64,000 bases of DNA from Corynebacterium tuberculostearicum (lineage in GTDB: Bacteria; Actinomycetota; Actinomycetes; Mycobacteriales; Mycobacteriaceae), in the NCBI RefSeq assembly GCF_013408445.1, contig NZ_JACBZL010000001.1:1240001-1304000 (forward strand), read 5' to 3'. Under the pieces are notes generated by a model that saw only the letters and a list, made by a program, of their open reading frames with translations, ran no database searches and was not told the origin of the DNA. Both the position numbers and the translations under genes were made by a program. Every line of letters begins with the position of its first letter. The first letter of the stretch is position 1. Below, in pieces: positions 1 through 9,084 of the stretch.

Positions 1-1143
1 GGCATGGGCTTTTATGACATCATGGCGCTGACCACCATCGAGCGCGGCGGCACATTCGTGGAGGATCCTTCCGCGCGCTCCGGCCTGCGCTATGAACCTT
101 GCGGCCAGGAGCCCAACTTCATCATTTCCTCTGGCCGCGGCTACCCCTACCACCCCAAGTCCGAGTACGGCGAGCTGCCGCCTACCATGCCGCGCCGCCG
201 CCTGAAAAATGTCATTGCGGAGCTCAGTGGCACCCAGGACATCGACTTTGACGCCCAGGTCTGGCCTGCCATCGCGCGCGATAGCTACGAGGCCTATATC
301 ACCACCTTGGAGCGCGTGCGCCCGGATTCCCTCCTGCGCCCGCGCGCAGAGATTCTCGAGGCCATCGATGCCACCGCCCCCGATGAGCTGGGCGCGGCCA
401 TTGCGCCCATGGTCACCGAGCCATGGGACATGAACGATCTCATATACCAGATTGCCGGGTTTACCGGGGACATCGCTGAGCTCACCGAGCACATTGCCCA
501 GTCCATGGAAGGCGATATCCGGGAGGCCGCCGCCGGCCACGACTCCCCCATCAAGGCCGCACTGTGGTCGCTTTCGCAATCGCGCAAGCCGGCCTCCATC
601 CTCGGCGCAGAGGGCCGCTACACCCGCGAGTCCCGCACCGGCCGCTACGGCCAGGTCATGTCCCTTGGCCAGATGATCGGCTCCGGCCCGCCGCTCTTCC
701 GCGTGCGCCAGTTGCTCGCGCTTGTCGACGCCGGCCTGGCCCACTTCCTAGGCGATCACCCCACCGTGTCCATCGAGGCCGATCACTTCACCTTGACCTC
801 CGGCCCGCGCTCGGCTTCGGCGCCCACGCTTGTCGACGCCTTTATGCACCGCCCCGATATCCGCACCGCCGGCGATGCCATGACGCGCTGCTTGGTGGAT
901 TCCGCCCGCGTGCGCCCCTTCCCCGATCACGGCCAACCCACCGGTTCGCCGGAAACGGATGGGGCCACCCGCCGCACCGTTCACCCGGATGGCGAGTTGG
1001 ATGCACGCCTGCATATCGTGGGCATCCCTACCTATTCCCAGTGGCCGGACACCACCATTTCCCCCATGCCGGGCACGGACCCGCTCATGCTGCAGGAAAC
1101 CGACAAGGCCGCCGGTTCCCTTCTTGCCGTGGTGCGCTCCTAG
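1..1143 (+). CDS. FAD/NAD(P)-binding protein, 3' part (truncated by window start)
   Basis: The frame is open to base 1, so the N-terminus with the dinucleotide-binding fold lies outside the window; the ATG at 4 is probably internal. About 380 C-terminal residues are visible. The stretch with a Gly-rich GRGG, then GQEPNFIISSGRGYPYH, resembles the middle of the NAD_binding_9 type FAD/NAD(P)-binding proteins, which often carry a SGREP...SRRGVPYH block. The rest is helical with few motifs, and the C-terminal part is a conserved FAD-protein-like domain. The substrate is unknown. It faces metB convergently, with 35 bp between the two stops. Family call is reasonable; function is not assigned. Confidence 0.7.
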   Translation, partial: GMGFYDIMALTTIERGGTFVEDPSARSGLRYEPCGQEPNFIISSGRGYPYHPKSEYGELPPTMPRRRLKNVIAELSGTQDIDFDAQVWPAIARDSYEAYITTLERVRPDSLLRPRAEILEAIDATAPDELGAAIAPMVTEPWDMNDLIYQIAGFTGDIAELTEHIAQSMEGDIREAAAGHDSPIKAALWSLSQSRKPASILGAEGRYTRESRTGRYGQVMSLGQMIGSGPPLFRVRQLLALVDAGLAHFLGDHPTVSIEADHFTLTSGPRSASAPTLVDAFMHRPDIRTAGDAMTRCLVDSARVRPFPDHGQPTGSPETDGATRRTVHPDGELDARLHIVGIPTYSQWPDTTISPMPGTDPLMLQETDKAAGSLLAVVRS

Positions 1144-1178
1144 CCACCGCACTTGCGCTATGGGCCCAGTGTCGCGGC

Positions 1179-2336
1179 CTATAGCGCGTCGAGGGCCTGC
1201 TCCAAGTCCGCGAGCAGGTCATCGATGTCCTCGATACCGATGGAGATGCGCACCAGATCCTCCGGCGGCACCAGCTCGGATCCTTCCGCGGATACGTGCG
1301 TCATATTCTTCGGATGCTCGATAAGCGATTCCACTCCGCCCAGCGATTCTGCCAGGCAGATAAGCCGCGTATTGAGGCAGATCTGCTTGGCATGCTCCGC
1401 ACTGTGGAAGCGCACGGACATCATGCCGCCGAAGCCACGCATCTGCTGTGCTGCCAGCTCATGCCCCGGGTGCTCCTTGAGCCCTGGGTAGAGCACCTGC
1501 TTGACCTCGGGTCGCGCCTGCAAGAATTCCGCTACTCGCTGCGCATTCGCGCAATGGCGGTCCATACGCACCGACAGCGTCTTGATGCCGCGGGCGGTTA
1601 AGTAGGCGTCGAAAGGCGAGCTCACCGCACCCACATTGCCCTGGAAGTAGAGCAAGCGCTCGTCCACGTGGGCGTCATTAGTAACTACCGCGCCACCCAG
1701 TACATCTGAATGGCCGCCTAAGTACTTGGTGGTCGAGTGCAGCACGTGGTCGGCGCCGAGTTCCAGGGGGTTCTGCAGGTAGGGCGTGGCAAAAGTATTG
1801 TCCACCAGTACCTGCGCATTCCCCTTAATCTTGGCCACCGCGGCAATATCGGTGATATTTAGCGCCGGATTAGTGGGCGTTTCCAGCCAGATGAGCTTGG
1901 TATTCTCTTGGACCGCGGCGGCAACCGCTGCGGTATCGCTGGTGTTCACGATGGACATCTCCACGCCCCACTCGGTGAAATCATTGAGCAGGCGGTAGGA
2001 ACCACCGTAGGCGTCATTGCCCAAAATGACGTGATCTCCTGGGCGCACCAAGATGCGGATCAGCGTATCGGCGGCGGCCATGCCGGAAGAAAACACGCGC
2101 GCATACTCCGCGCCCTCCAATGCCGCTAGGGTGCGCTCGAGCGAGCGCACGGTCGGATTGGCCACGCGGCCGTATTCGAATCCGCCGCGCAGCTGCGCCA
2201 AGCCGTCTTGTGCAAACGTGGTTGAGGCATAAATGGGCACGTTGATAGAGCCCATGTGCGGATCCGGGTGATAGCCGCCATGGATGGAACGGGACGTAAA
2301 GCCTTGAGCGAGGTTCTGCGTGCTGCGTTCAGTCAT
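1179..2336 (-). CDS. metB: cystathionine gamma-synthase
   Basis: A PLP-dependent trans-sulfuration enzyme of the Cys/Met metabolism family that joins an activated homoserine with cysteine to make cystathionine on the way to methionine. The PLP lysine sits in [11 protein letters not shown] (about K204), and the family blocks YxRxxNPT (as [10 protein letters not shown]), FSSGMAA and ETPTNP are all present. At 385 aa it has the usual length. An in-frame start 72 bases upstream exists, but MTERS at 2336 fits the family N-terminus. Cystathionine gamma-lyase is closely related and cannot be fully excluded; the short form and corynebacterial context favour MetB. A weak McbR-like site lies just upstream. 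Confidence 0.88.
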   Translation of the reverse strand: MTERSTQNLAQGFTSRSIHGGYHPDPHMGSINVPIYASTTFAQDGLAQLRGGFEYGRVANPTVRSLERTLAALEGAEYARVFSSGMAAADTLIRILVRPGDHVILGNDAYGGSYRLLNDFTEWGVEMSIVNTSDTAAVAAAVQENTKLIWLETPTNPALNITDIAAVAKIKGNAQVLVDNTFATPYLQNPLELGADHVLHSTTKYLGGHSDVLGGAVVTNDAHVDERLLYFQGNVGAVSSPFDAYLTARGIKTLSVRMDRHCANAQRVAEFLQARPEVKQVLYPGLKEHPGHELAAQQMRGFGGMMSVRFHSAEHAKQICLNTRLICLAESLGGVESLIEHPKNMTHVSAEGSELVPPEDLVRISIGIEDIDDLLADLEQALDAL

Positions 2337-2348
2337 AGCACCACAGTC

Positions 2349-2364
2349 TAGACCAAGCTGTTCA
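2349..2364. promoter_or_regulatory. weak McbR-like operator upstream of metB
   Basis: TAGAC-N6-GTTCA, matching 8 of 10 fixed bases of the corynebacterial McbR site TAGAC-N6-GTCTA as I remember it, 13 bp upstream of the metB start. McbR represses methionine and cysteine genes in C. glutamicum, so the position is sensible, but the second half-site is poor. Confidence 0.3.
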
Positions 2365-2480
2365 TTTCCAACCGAGAGATGGGTATTTATTTTCACACTC
2401 TCAGACACCCACGACTCATCGCACTTTCAGCCTCTGCCCTTACAATGGGCGCAGTTCATTTTGTCCTCGACTAAGAAAGA

Positions 2481-3491
2481 ATGATGAATACGCAATTCTT
2501 AGCATCCGCCGCTTCCACCACGGACTCGGCCATCGAGTCCGTGTCCAGTTTTTGGAATGACGAGAAGGTACAAAGCTGGCTTATCGAGCGCCCGATTCGC
2601 ATCGCTATCATCCTTATCCTGGCCATTATCGCCCACTGGCTCCTCCACCGAGTTATCAACAAAGTGGCCGAAAATAGCATCAAGTCCTCCGGGCTAGATA
2701 AGCAGCGCCTGCGCGGGAAATTCAAGGGCCGCGCCAATCGCCCCGAGCTCAGCCAACAAGAAGAAGCCATGCGCCAAACCCGCGAGACCCGGCGCGCCTC
2801 CCGCATCAAGACACTTGCCGGCGTAGCCCGTTCCGCCGCCGCCATCTTCGTCTGGGTGTGGGCCGTCATCGCCATCCTGGATGAGTTAGAAGTTAACGTA
2901 GCACCGCTTATCGCTTCCGCCGGTGTCATCGGCGTTGCCCTCGGCTTTGGTGCACAGGCGCTGGTGAAGGACTTCCTTTCTGGCATCTTCATGCTCATTG
3001 AGGACCAGTACGGCATTGGTGACGTGGTTGATTTGGGCAATGGCGTCTTTGGCGATGTCGAGTCCATTTCCCTGCGCATCACCACGGTCCGCGATATCGA
3101 TGGCGCCCTCTGGTACGTGCGCAACGGTGAAATTCTCCAGGTAGCCAACCACTCCGATGAGTACTCCGTTGCCCGCATCCAAATTCCGGTGGGCCTTTCT
3201 AATGACCCAGAGGTGGCCGGCGAAATCATTGAGGACGCAGTGAAAGAAGCCGCACAGGACGAAAAGGTGCGCAAGCTCATCCTCAGCACACCCCGTGTGG
3301 ACGGCATGTCTGGCTTTGAGCCGGATTATGTATCCTTCCGTGTCTCGACCAAGACCTTGCCGGGCAAGCAGTGGGACGTTCAGCGTTTCCTACAGTCCCG
3401 CGTGCTCAATGTCATGCACACTAAAGGTATTACCACCCCCTACCCGCACGGCATCGGCATTGCCGATCCCCGCAAGGAAGAAGAAGAGTAA
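2481..3491 (+). CDS. small-conductance mechanosensitive channel (MscS family)
   Basis: An integral membrane channel that opens under membrane tension; in corynebacteria MscS-type channels release glutamate and osmolytes on hypo-osmotic shock. Hydrophobic segments lie near residues 31-51, 105-125 and 128-150; the last is the Gly/Ala-rich pore helix (ASAGVIGVALGFGAQALVKD), the hallmark of MscS TM3, followed by the beta domain (DQYGIGDVVDLG) and the C-terminal alpha/beta domain. At 336 aa it is near the E. coli MscS scale with a charged insert at about residues 62-100. A second ATG directly follows the first, so the start may be one codon later. Its stop abuts the glbO start. Confidence 0.88.
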   Translation: MMNTQFLASAASTTDSAIESVSSFWNDEKVQSWLIERPIRIAIILILAIIAHWLLHRVINKVAENSIKSSGLDKQRLRGKFKGRANRPELSQQEEAMRQTRETRRASRIKTLAGVARSAAAIFVWVWAVIAILDELEVNVAPLIASAGVIGVALGFGAQALVKDFLSGIFMLIEDQYGIGDVVDLGNGVFGDVESISLRITTVRDIDGALWYVRNGEILQVANHSDEYSVARIQIPVGLSNDPEVAGEIIEDAVKEAAQDEKVRKLILSTPRVDGMSGFEPDYVSFRVSTKTLPGKQWDVQRFLQSRVLNVMHTKGITTPYPHGIGIADPRKEEEE

Positions 3492-3875
3492 ATGGATTCT
3501 GTCTATGAGGCCATCGGCGGCATGGAGACCTTTGAGCGCCTCGTCCACGGCTTTTATTCCCAGGTCAAAGAGGACGATGTCATTGGCCCGATGTACCCCG
3601 ATAACGACTGGGAAGGCGCCGAACAGCGCCTTACCTGGTTCTTGGCACAATACTGGGGCGGCCCGCAGCTATTTTCTGAAAACCGTGGGCACCCGCGCCT
3701 GCGCATGCGCCACGCCCCCTACCCCATCGATATCACCGCGCACGACCGGTGGCTAGAACTCATGGGCAACTCCCTCGCGGACATCGACGAGGAAACCATC
3801 CCACCCGCCTACCGCGAGATGATTTGGGATCACATGCAGCGCGTGGCCGCCATGATGATCAACAAAGCACCATAA
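3492..3875 (+). CDS. glbO: group II truncated hemoglobin
   Basis: A small heme protein (127 aa) that binds O2 and perhaps NO or H2O2 in the cytosol. The truncated-globin signature GHPRLRMRHAPYPI is intact; H74 is the expected proximal (F8) heme ligand. A B-helix Tyr (about Y22 in FYSQV) and the conserved Trp in HDRWLELM fit GlbO rather than GlbN. The ATG follows the mscS TAA with no gap, so the two genes are probably co-transcribed and translationally coupled. An inverted-repeat terminator follows. Confidence 0.93.
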   Translation: MDSVYEAIGGMETFERLVHGFYSQVKEDDVIGPMYPDNDWEGAEQRLTWFLAQYWGGPQLFSENRGHPRLRMRHAPYPIDITAHDRWLELMGNSLADIDEETIPPAYREMIWDHMQRVAAMMINKAP

Positions 3876-3905
3876 CCACGCCAGCCCCTTCGGCGCAGAT
3901 AACTC

Positions 3906-3942
3906 AAGCCCGGGCCCCGTTTCTAGCGGGGGCGCCGGGCTT
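3906..3942. terminator. bidirectional hairpin between glbO and ald
   Basis: Inverted repeat with arms AAGCCCGG...CCGGGCTT plus an inner CCCC/GGGG pairing and a short loop. It lies between two convergent genes and can serve both; the T-tract is weak on the plus strand. Confidence 0.65.
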
Positions 3943-3977
3943 GTGGTGTATCTAGCGCTGACTACGCCGGGTGATGA

Positions 3978-5069
3978 CTAGTCTTCCCAATCAAAGGCCT
4001 TGCGCACAGGCTCGGAAACCAGACGGCCACCGCGAGTCATGACGCCGCCTTCCAGACCTGGGAAGCGCTTGATCGCGGCATCCAGGCTGTCGTTGGCCAC
4101 CGCGCGGATGTACGGCAGGGTCGCAGAAGACAACGCGCGGGTGGAGGTATTAGCCACCGCACCCGGCATATTCGCCACGCAGTAGAACAGGGTGTCATGC
4201 ACCTTGAAGGTGGGGTCATCGTGGGAGGTCTTCTTGGAGTTCTCGAAGCAACCGCCCTGGTCGATCGCTACGTCGACGAGCACCGCGCCCTTCTTCATCT
4301 TCTTTACAGTCTCTTCACGCACCAGCTTCGGCGCGGCGGCTCCCGGAATAAGTACGGCACCGATGACGAGGTCGGCTTCCTGCAGTTCCTTATCGATGGT
4401 GGCTGGATCGGAGATCAGGGTGCGGACGCCTCCGGCGTACTGGTCATCGAAGCGCTGGAGAACGTGCGGATCGAGGTCCAGCACCGTCACCTCGGCGCGA
4501 AGGCCGTGGGCCATAGCTACAGCGGACGCGCCGACCTGGCCGCCGCCGATAACTACGACGCGTGCTGGCTGAGTGCCCGGAACACCGGAGACCAGCAGGC
4601 CGCGGCCACCCTGGGTGGACAACAGGTGGTGGGTGCCTTCGATGGCGGCAAGGCGGCCAGCTACCTGAGACATCGGGGTGAGAAGCGGCAGGGTGCCGTG
4701 GCGGTCGGTGACCGTCTCATAGGCGATGGCGGTGGTATTGGCGTCGACAAGTGCCTCAGTCAGCGGACGATCCGCCGCAAGGTGCAGGTACGTGAAGACG
4801 GTGAGGTCTGGGCGCAGGTACTGGTACTCAGCCTCGAGCGGCTCCTTCACCTTCAGCAGCAGCTCTGCCTGTGCCCAGGTATCTTCCGCAGTGCCAACGA
4901 TGCTGGCACCCGCGGCCTCGTACTCGGAGTCCGGGAAAGAAGCGCCTTCACCGGCACCAGTCTCAATGAGGACCTCATGACCATCCTGAACGAGGGTCTG
5001 CGCGCCGCTCGGGGTAAGAGCCACGCGATTCTCGTTATTCATGATTTCTTTTGGCACAGCAATACGCAT
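3978..5069 (-). CDS. ald: alanine dehydrogenase
   Basis: Catalyses the NAD-dependent interconversion of L-alanine with pyruvate and ammonia. At 363 aa it has the family length. K75 in LLKVKEP and H96 in TYLHLA match the substrate-binding Lys and catalytic His, and the Rossmann motif GGGQVG is at 175-180. The start is supported by AAGGAG 9 bases upstream. Pyridine nucleotide transhydrogenase alpha is a distant relative but lacks this arrangement. It is transcribed alone. About 275 bp of non-coding sequence upstream holds a hairpin-like repeat near 5166-5195 (GGGGGT...ACACCCCC), whose role is unclear. Confidence 0.93.
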   Translation of the reverse strand: MRIAVPKEIMNNENRVALTPSGAQTLVQDGHEVLIETGAGEGASFPDSEYEAAGASIVGTAEDTWAQAELLLKVKEPLEAEYQYLRPDLTVFTYLHLAADRPLTEALVDANTTAIAYETVTDRHGTLPLLTPMSQVAGRLAAIEGTHHLLSTQGGRGLLVSGVPGTQPARVVVIGGGQVGASAVAMAHGLRAEVTVLDLDPHVLQRFDDQYAGGVRTLISDPATIDKELQEADLVIGAVLIPGAAAPKLVREETVKKMKKGAVLVDVAIDQGGCFENSKKTSHDDPTFKVHDTLFYCVANMPGAVANTSTRALSSATLPYIRAVANDSLDAAIKRFPGLEGGVMTRGGRLVSEPVRKAFDWED

Positions 5070-5317
5070 TACATAGTCTCCTTGTGGGTGCAGGAAATTA
5101 CATCGACCATGTAAGAGTAACGCAGGACACGTTTGCGCGCGGCGCTCTGCTGGCTAATTCACACTGCGGGGGTAGCATTACTCCAACACCCCCGTTAAAC
5201 ATGCTGTTCACAGGGGTTGGGAGGCTACCACGCCAGGGTCCCCCTACCCCTAAGGCAGACTACTTTTCGGGCAATGTCGCCCATTATGGGGCGGTGGTAC
5301 GCCGAGATTGTTGAACA

Positions 5318-5335
5318 CCAGGGTGTGCGCCCTGG
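5318..5335 (-). terminator. short hairpin downstream of the 5345-6007 gene
   Basis: CCAGGG-N6-CCCTGG, ten bases past the stop of the minus-strand gene. No clear T-run follows, so it is a weak terminator at best. Confidence 0.35.
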
Positions 5336-5344
5336 CGGCGAAAG

Positions 5345-6007
5345 CTAGAACAAGGACAAGCGGGTGGAACGGTAAATGCTGCCAAAGGGGGCGTCGAGTC
5401 GCACCCACCGACCCAGCTGAGCCACCCGCAGGTGCCGCGGCACGTCCATCGGGGCGGAAAATCCAGGAATAAGCCCCAGGTTGGTGCAGGCAAAGATCAT
5501 GCGCATGGGGATTTCGACCGTGGCGCCATCGCCTTCCACCGTGACAACGGTTTGATTCAACAAGCTGGACGGCGGGCCCATCGGGCCAGAAAATTGCCGG
5601 GTTAGCTGTTGGCCTTTATCGGATAGATCGCGCACCACGGTAACCGGCAAGGTATCGACCACGCTGTAACCCGTGGCCGGCGGCAAGGCTCCCGGCCAGG
5701 ATGGATCGCGGGCAGGACCCAAATCTAAGGTGCCGCTAGATTCATGCTCTTTGAGTTGCTCGGCGAGCGTGGCAGCAGAAACCACAGCTCCATCGCGAGA
5801 CGCGACGCCTTGGACGCGGCGAGAGGCAACCACCTCGAAGGGGGTGGTGACAAAGACATCGACGACGTCGTCAGTCAGCTGGCGCAGCCGCACCGACGCG
5901 CCCGCGTCCAAGCCAACCGCGCGCGTGACAAGGGCCCGAAGGCCAGGTCCACCGCTTCCAATTTCTAGAGTCTCGGTGACCATGCCTTCGGGCCCTGCCT
6001 TTCTCAT
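5345..6007 (-). CDS. conserved hypothetical protein (220 aa)
   Basis: I do not recognise a domain. There are no strong hydrophobic segments, no signal peptide and no obvious catalytic motif; the protein is rich in Val, Leu, Pro and Asp and looks like a soluble alpha/beta protein. It lies 18 bp downstream of the thioesterase gene on the same strand, so the two probably form an operon behind ettA. Neither ATG at 6007 nor the one at 5983 (MVTETLE) has a convincing ribosome-binding site; I keep the longer form. Codon use matches its neighbours. Confidence 0.7.
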   Translation of the reverse strand: MRKAGPEGMVTETLEIGSGGPGLRALVTRAVGLDAGASVRLRQLTDDVVDVFVTTPFEVVASRRVQGVASRDGAVVSAATLAEQLKEHESSGTLDLGPARDPSWPGALPPATGYSVVDTLPVTVVRDLSDKGQQLTRQFSGPMGPPSSLLNQTVVTVEGDGATVEIPMRMIFACTNLGLIPGFSAPMDVPRHLRVAQLGRWVRLDAPFGSIYRSTRLSLF

Positions 6008-6025
6008 CTGTGCTCTGCCCCGCTG

Positions 6026-6442
6026 CTAGTTGGCAGCGGTATTGTGCAGAATATCCTTTTCCTGGTCCGTCAATGGACGCGGGGTCTGCTGCTGACGGTC
6101 AATGACTACCTGCACGCAATCCACGGTTGCCGCGACCTCGCCCTGGGCGTTCTTCACTTGCTGAGTGGTGGTAAACGAGGTGGTACCAATCTGGGAAATG
6201 GTAGTTTCCACCTCCACCGTAGTGGTGTCCTTAAACTCCATCGGGCGCTGGAAGTCCACATCGAGGTGGCGCACGAACGCCACGAAGTCGAGGCCTTTGG
6301 AATAGATATGTTCCTTCGCAAAGGCCAGGCGCGCTTCCTGGGCGAGCTCGATGTAGTTTGCGTTCATCATGTGGCCGTACATATCAAAATCCGACCAGCG
6401 GGTTTGAATACGGTACGTGTGCACGCTTGGGGTTGCCATCAT
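6026..6442 (-). CDS. acyl-CoA thioesterase, 4HBT hotdog family
   Basis: A single hotdog domain of 138 aa. The motif TRWSDFDMYGHMMNANY near residues 14-30 matches the 4-hydroxybenzoyl-CoA thioesterase/YbgC signature (usually RxxDxDxxGHVNN), with the catalytic Asp kept. It should hydrolyse an acyl-CoA in the cytosol; the substrate cannot be told. MMAT at 6442 could also start one codon later; GAGG-like bases precede it. It sits 25 bp downstream of ettA on the same strand. Confidence 0.85.
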   Translation of the reverse strand: MMATPSVHTYRIQTRWSDFDMYGHMMNANYIELAQEARLAFAKEHIYSKGLDFVAFVRHLDVDFQRPMEFKDTTTVEVETTISQIGTTSFTTTQQVKNAQGEVAATVDCVQVVIDRQQQTPRPLTDQEKDILHNTAAN

Positions 6443-6467
6443 TCTCCTCAGTTAAGGCGTTAGCTAC

Positions 6468-8138
6468 TTAGCGGGTCAGCTTGCGGTGGGTCACGCGGGA
6501 AGGACGGGCTGCCTCTTCACCGAGGCGGTCGACCTTGTTCTTCTCGTAATCGCCGAAGTTACCCTCGAACCAGAACCACTGGCCTTCTTCCACATTGCCT
6601 TCCCAGGCCAAGATGTGGGTACAGGTGCGGTCCAGGAACCAGCGGTCGTGGGAAATGACCACGGCGCAGCCCGGGAACTTCTCCAGCGCGTTTTCCAGTG
6701 AGCCGAGGGTTTCCACGTCCAAGTCGTTGGTCGGCTCGTCAAGGAGGATCAGGTTGCCGCCCTCCTTCAGGGTCAGCGCCAAGTTCAGGCGGTTGCGCTC
6801 ACCACCGGAAAGCACCTTGGATGGCTTCTGCTGATCCGGGCCCTTGAAGCCGAACGCGGACAGGTAAGCACGCGACGGCATCTCGTTTTGACCAACGTGA
6901 ATGTAATCTAGGCCGCCGGAGACAACCTCCCAGACGGTTGCCTCGGGGTCGATGTTCTCACGGTTCTGGTCCACGTAGGACAGCTTGACGGTATCGCCCA
7001 CCTCGACGGAACCGGCATCCGGCTGCTCCAGGCCAACGATGGTCTTAAACAGGGTGGTCTTACCCACACCGTTCGGGCCGATAACGCCCACGATGCCGTT
7101 GCGCGGCAGGGTGAAGGAGAGGTCCTTAATCAGGACGCGGTCATCGAAGCCCTTCTGCAGGTCCTTGACTTCCACAACCTTATTGCCCAAGCGCGGCGGG
7201 GTAGGAATCTGGATCTCTTCGAAGTCGAGCTTCTTGTACTTCTCGGCCTCGGCAGCCATCTCCTCGTAGCGCTCCAGACGAGCCTTGTTCTTGGCCTGGC
7301 GGGCCTTCGAGCCGGAGCGTACCCACTCCAGCTCGTCCTTCAGGCGCTTGCGCAGCTTCGCATCCTTCTTGCCAGCAACCTCCAAGCGCTCCTGCTTCTT
7401 ATCCAGGTAGGTGGAGTAGTTGCCCTCGTACGGGTAGAGCTTGCCGCGGTCAACCTCACAGATCCAGCCCGCGACGTGGTCAAGGAAGTAGCGGTCGTGG
7501 GTCACGGCCAAGACAGCACCCGGGTAATCGGCCAGGTGCTTCTCCAGCCACTGCACGGACTCGGCGTCCAGGTGGTTCGTAGGCTCGTCGAGCAGCAGCA
7601 GGTCCGGCTCGGTGAGCAGGAGTTTAGCCAGCGCTACACGACGGCGCTCGCCACCAGAAAGGTTGGTCACTGGGGCGTCGGAAGGCGGGCAGCGCAAAGC
7701 TTCCATGGCCTGCTCGATCTTGGAATCAACCTCCCAAGCATCGGCGGCGTCCAGCTCTTCTTGCAGCTTGCCCATTTCTTCCATGAGCTCGTCGCTGTAG
7801 TTGGTGGCCATTTCCTCGGCGATCTGCTCGAAGCGCTGCTTCTTTTCAAAGATATCGCCCAAGCCCTCTTCGACGTTGCCGCGTACGGTCTTCTCGTCAT
7901 TGAGCGGCGGCTCCTGCTGCAGGATGCCCACGGTGGCACCCGGATCCAAGAAGGCCTCGCCGTTGGAAGGCTGATCCAGGCCGGCCATAATCTTCAGAAT
8001 GGAGGACTTACCGGCACCGTTAGGGCCGACCACACCAATCTTGGCACCTGGGTAGAACGCCATTGTTACATCGTCAAGGATGACTTTATCGCCAATTGCC
8101 TTGCGCACGTTTTTCATCGTGTAGATGAATTCGCCCAC
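6468..8138 (-). CDS. ettA: energy-dependent translational throttle protein (ABC-F)
   Basis: An ABC-F ATPase with two tandem nucleotide-binding domains and no membrane segments. Walker A motifs are GPNGAGKS (about 39-46) and GPNGVGKT (about 353-360); signatures are LSGGERRRVAL and LSGGERNRLNL; both Walker B regions read LLDEPTNxLD. The charged linker between the domains and the 556-aa length match EttA, which binds the ribosomal E site and gates the first steps of elongation when ADP is high. It heads a likely operon with the thioesterase and the 5345-6007 gene. Confidence 0.94.
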   Translation of the reverse strand: MGEFIYTMKNVRKAIGDKVILDDVTMAFYPGAKIGVVGPNGAGKSSILKIMAGLDQPSNGEAFLDPGATVGILQQEPPLNDEKTVRGNVEEGLGDIFEKKQRFEQIAEEMATNYSDELMEEMGKLQEELDAADAWEVDSKIEQAMEALRCPPSDAPVTNLSGGERRRVALAKLLLTEPDLLLLDEPTNHLDAESVQWLEKHLADYPGAVLAVTHDRYFLDHVAGWICEVDRGKLYPYEGNYSTYLDKKQERLEVAGKKDAKLRKRLKDELEWVRSGSKARQAKNKARLERYEEMAAEAEKYKKLDFEEIQIPTPPRLGNKVVEVKDLQKGFDDRVLIKDLSFTLPRNGIVGVIGPNGVGKTTLFKTIVGLEQPDAGSVEVGDTVKLSYVDQNRENIDPEATVWEVVSGGLDYIHVGQNEMPSRAYLSAFGFKGPDQQKPSKVLSGGERNRLNLALTLKEGGNLILLDEPTNDLDVETLGSLENALEKFPGCAVVISHDRWFLDRTCTHILAWEGNVEEGQWFWFEGNFGDYEKNKVDRLGEEAARPSRVTHRKLTR

Positions 8139-8210
8139 TTTTACCCCTTTGCAAAAATTTGGGAGACGTATTTATCTACACAAACACTACATCAGAACCA
8201 CCGCCCAAGT

Positions 8211-8235
8211 GCCTCGGGTCAGGTACACCCGAGGC
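8211..8235 (-). terminator. hairpin downstream of ssb
   Basis: Perfect 9-bp arms GCCTCGGGT/ACCCGAGGC around a 7-base loop, 22 bp past the ssb stop. No strong T-tract. Confidence 0.55.
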
Positions 8236-8257
8236 GATCAAGCCGGTGGGGAAACGC

Positions 8258-8902
8258 TTATGCGTTTACTGGGGCGGATTCTGCCTCGGCAGCTTCCTCT
8301 TCCACCTCGGCGTCGTCGAAGGAATCTTCTTCCCCACCGCGTGCGGCTACGGCGCGCTCGGCTAGATAGCGGTCGGCCGCGGTATCGACAGCGGTATCTC
8401 CCTGCCCTGCCTGCTGCGGCGGCAGGCTGTGGTCCACGTCCGGTTCGATGGCGTTGTCCCCCAGTTCTGGGACCGCAATATTTTCCTGGTTGTACTGCGG
8501 AGCGAGCCGCTTGGTACCGATAACGTGGCGGTTCAGATCCAGGCCCACGTACTGCGCCTTAATGAACGTGCGGAAGTGATCGGTGCCCTGGTCATCGCGC
8601 CATTGTTCTGTAACTAAGGAGCCCACGATGACCAGCGGCATGCCTTTAGCCAGGGATTTGCGCACATTGATGGCGAATTGATTCCACATTTCGACGTCGA
8701 TGTAGAGGTGGTCCACGTCGCGCCACTGCGGGGCCTTGGGGTTGTTGCCTTCCGGATCATTGGCGCCGGCATCGACCTGACGGTCCGGAATTCGGCGGGA
8801 AGAAGCGACGCGCAGCTTAGCCTTATAGGCCCCAGTTGAGGTCTTGGTCAGGATGGGATCGCGAGTAAGGCGACCGGTCAAAGTAATTGGGTATTGGGAC
8901 AT
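8258..8902 (-). CDS. ssb: single-stranded DNA-binding protein
   Basis: An OB-fold protein of 214 aa. The start MSQYPITLTGRLTRDP at 8902 matches SSB N-termini; the longer open frame up to 9043 is unlike the family. The OB core spans about residues 1-120 and is followed by an acidic Gln/Glu/Ala-rich tail. The tail does not end in the DxPF tip of replicative SSBs; it ends AESAPVNA, and the core has long insertions. This suggests the second, non-essential actinobacterial SSB paralogue rather than the main one, which normally lies in the rpsF-rpsR operon. Two DnaA-box matches lie upstream. Confidence 0.82.
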   Translation of the reverse strand: MSQYPITLTGRLTRDPILTKTSTGAYKAKLRVASSRRIPDRQVDAGANDPEGNNPKAPQWRDVDHLYIDVEMWNQFAINVRKSLAKGMPLVIVGSLVTEQWRDDQGTDHFRTFIKAQYVGLDLNRHVIGTKRLAPQYNQENIAVPELGDNAIEPDVDHSLPPQQAGQGDTAVDTAADRYLAERAVAARGGEEDSFDDAEVEEEAAEAESAPVNA

Positions 8903-9014
8903 GGTGCTAGAAAATCCTTTGCTGGATAGTTGGATAGGCGAGTTCGGTTTTCCTCGCTCGCTTCCACATCCTGATGCCGGCGCGCAAGCCGCACCATGCC
9001 GGCAGCCCCTACCC

Positions 9015-9082
9015 TGTGAATAACTTGTTGTACCCGTCAACAAAACTCGGGTTTGGGGGCGATTTCGGGCCGGTTATCCACA
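9015..9082. promoter_or_regulatory. two DnaA-box matches upstream of ssb
   Basis: TGTGAATAA at 9015-9023 (reverse complement TTATTCACA) and TTATCCACA at 9074-9082. Both are exact matches to the bacterial consensus TTATNCACA. They lie between ssb and the CopD-CtaG gene and could let DnaA influence ssb; they are too few for an origin. Confidence 0.4.
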
Positions 9083-9084
9083 GG

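Noticed and set aside
5166..5195. Riboswitch upstream of ald
   Set aside because: A simple GGGGGT/ACACCCCC repeat only; no known aptamer pattern for glycine, alanine or other ligands.
9015..9082. Origin of replication
   Set aside because: Only two DnaA boxes, no AT-rich unwinding region, and no dnaA/dnaN nearby.
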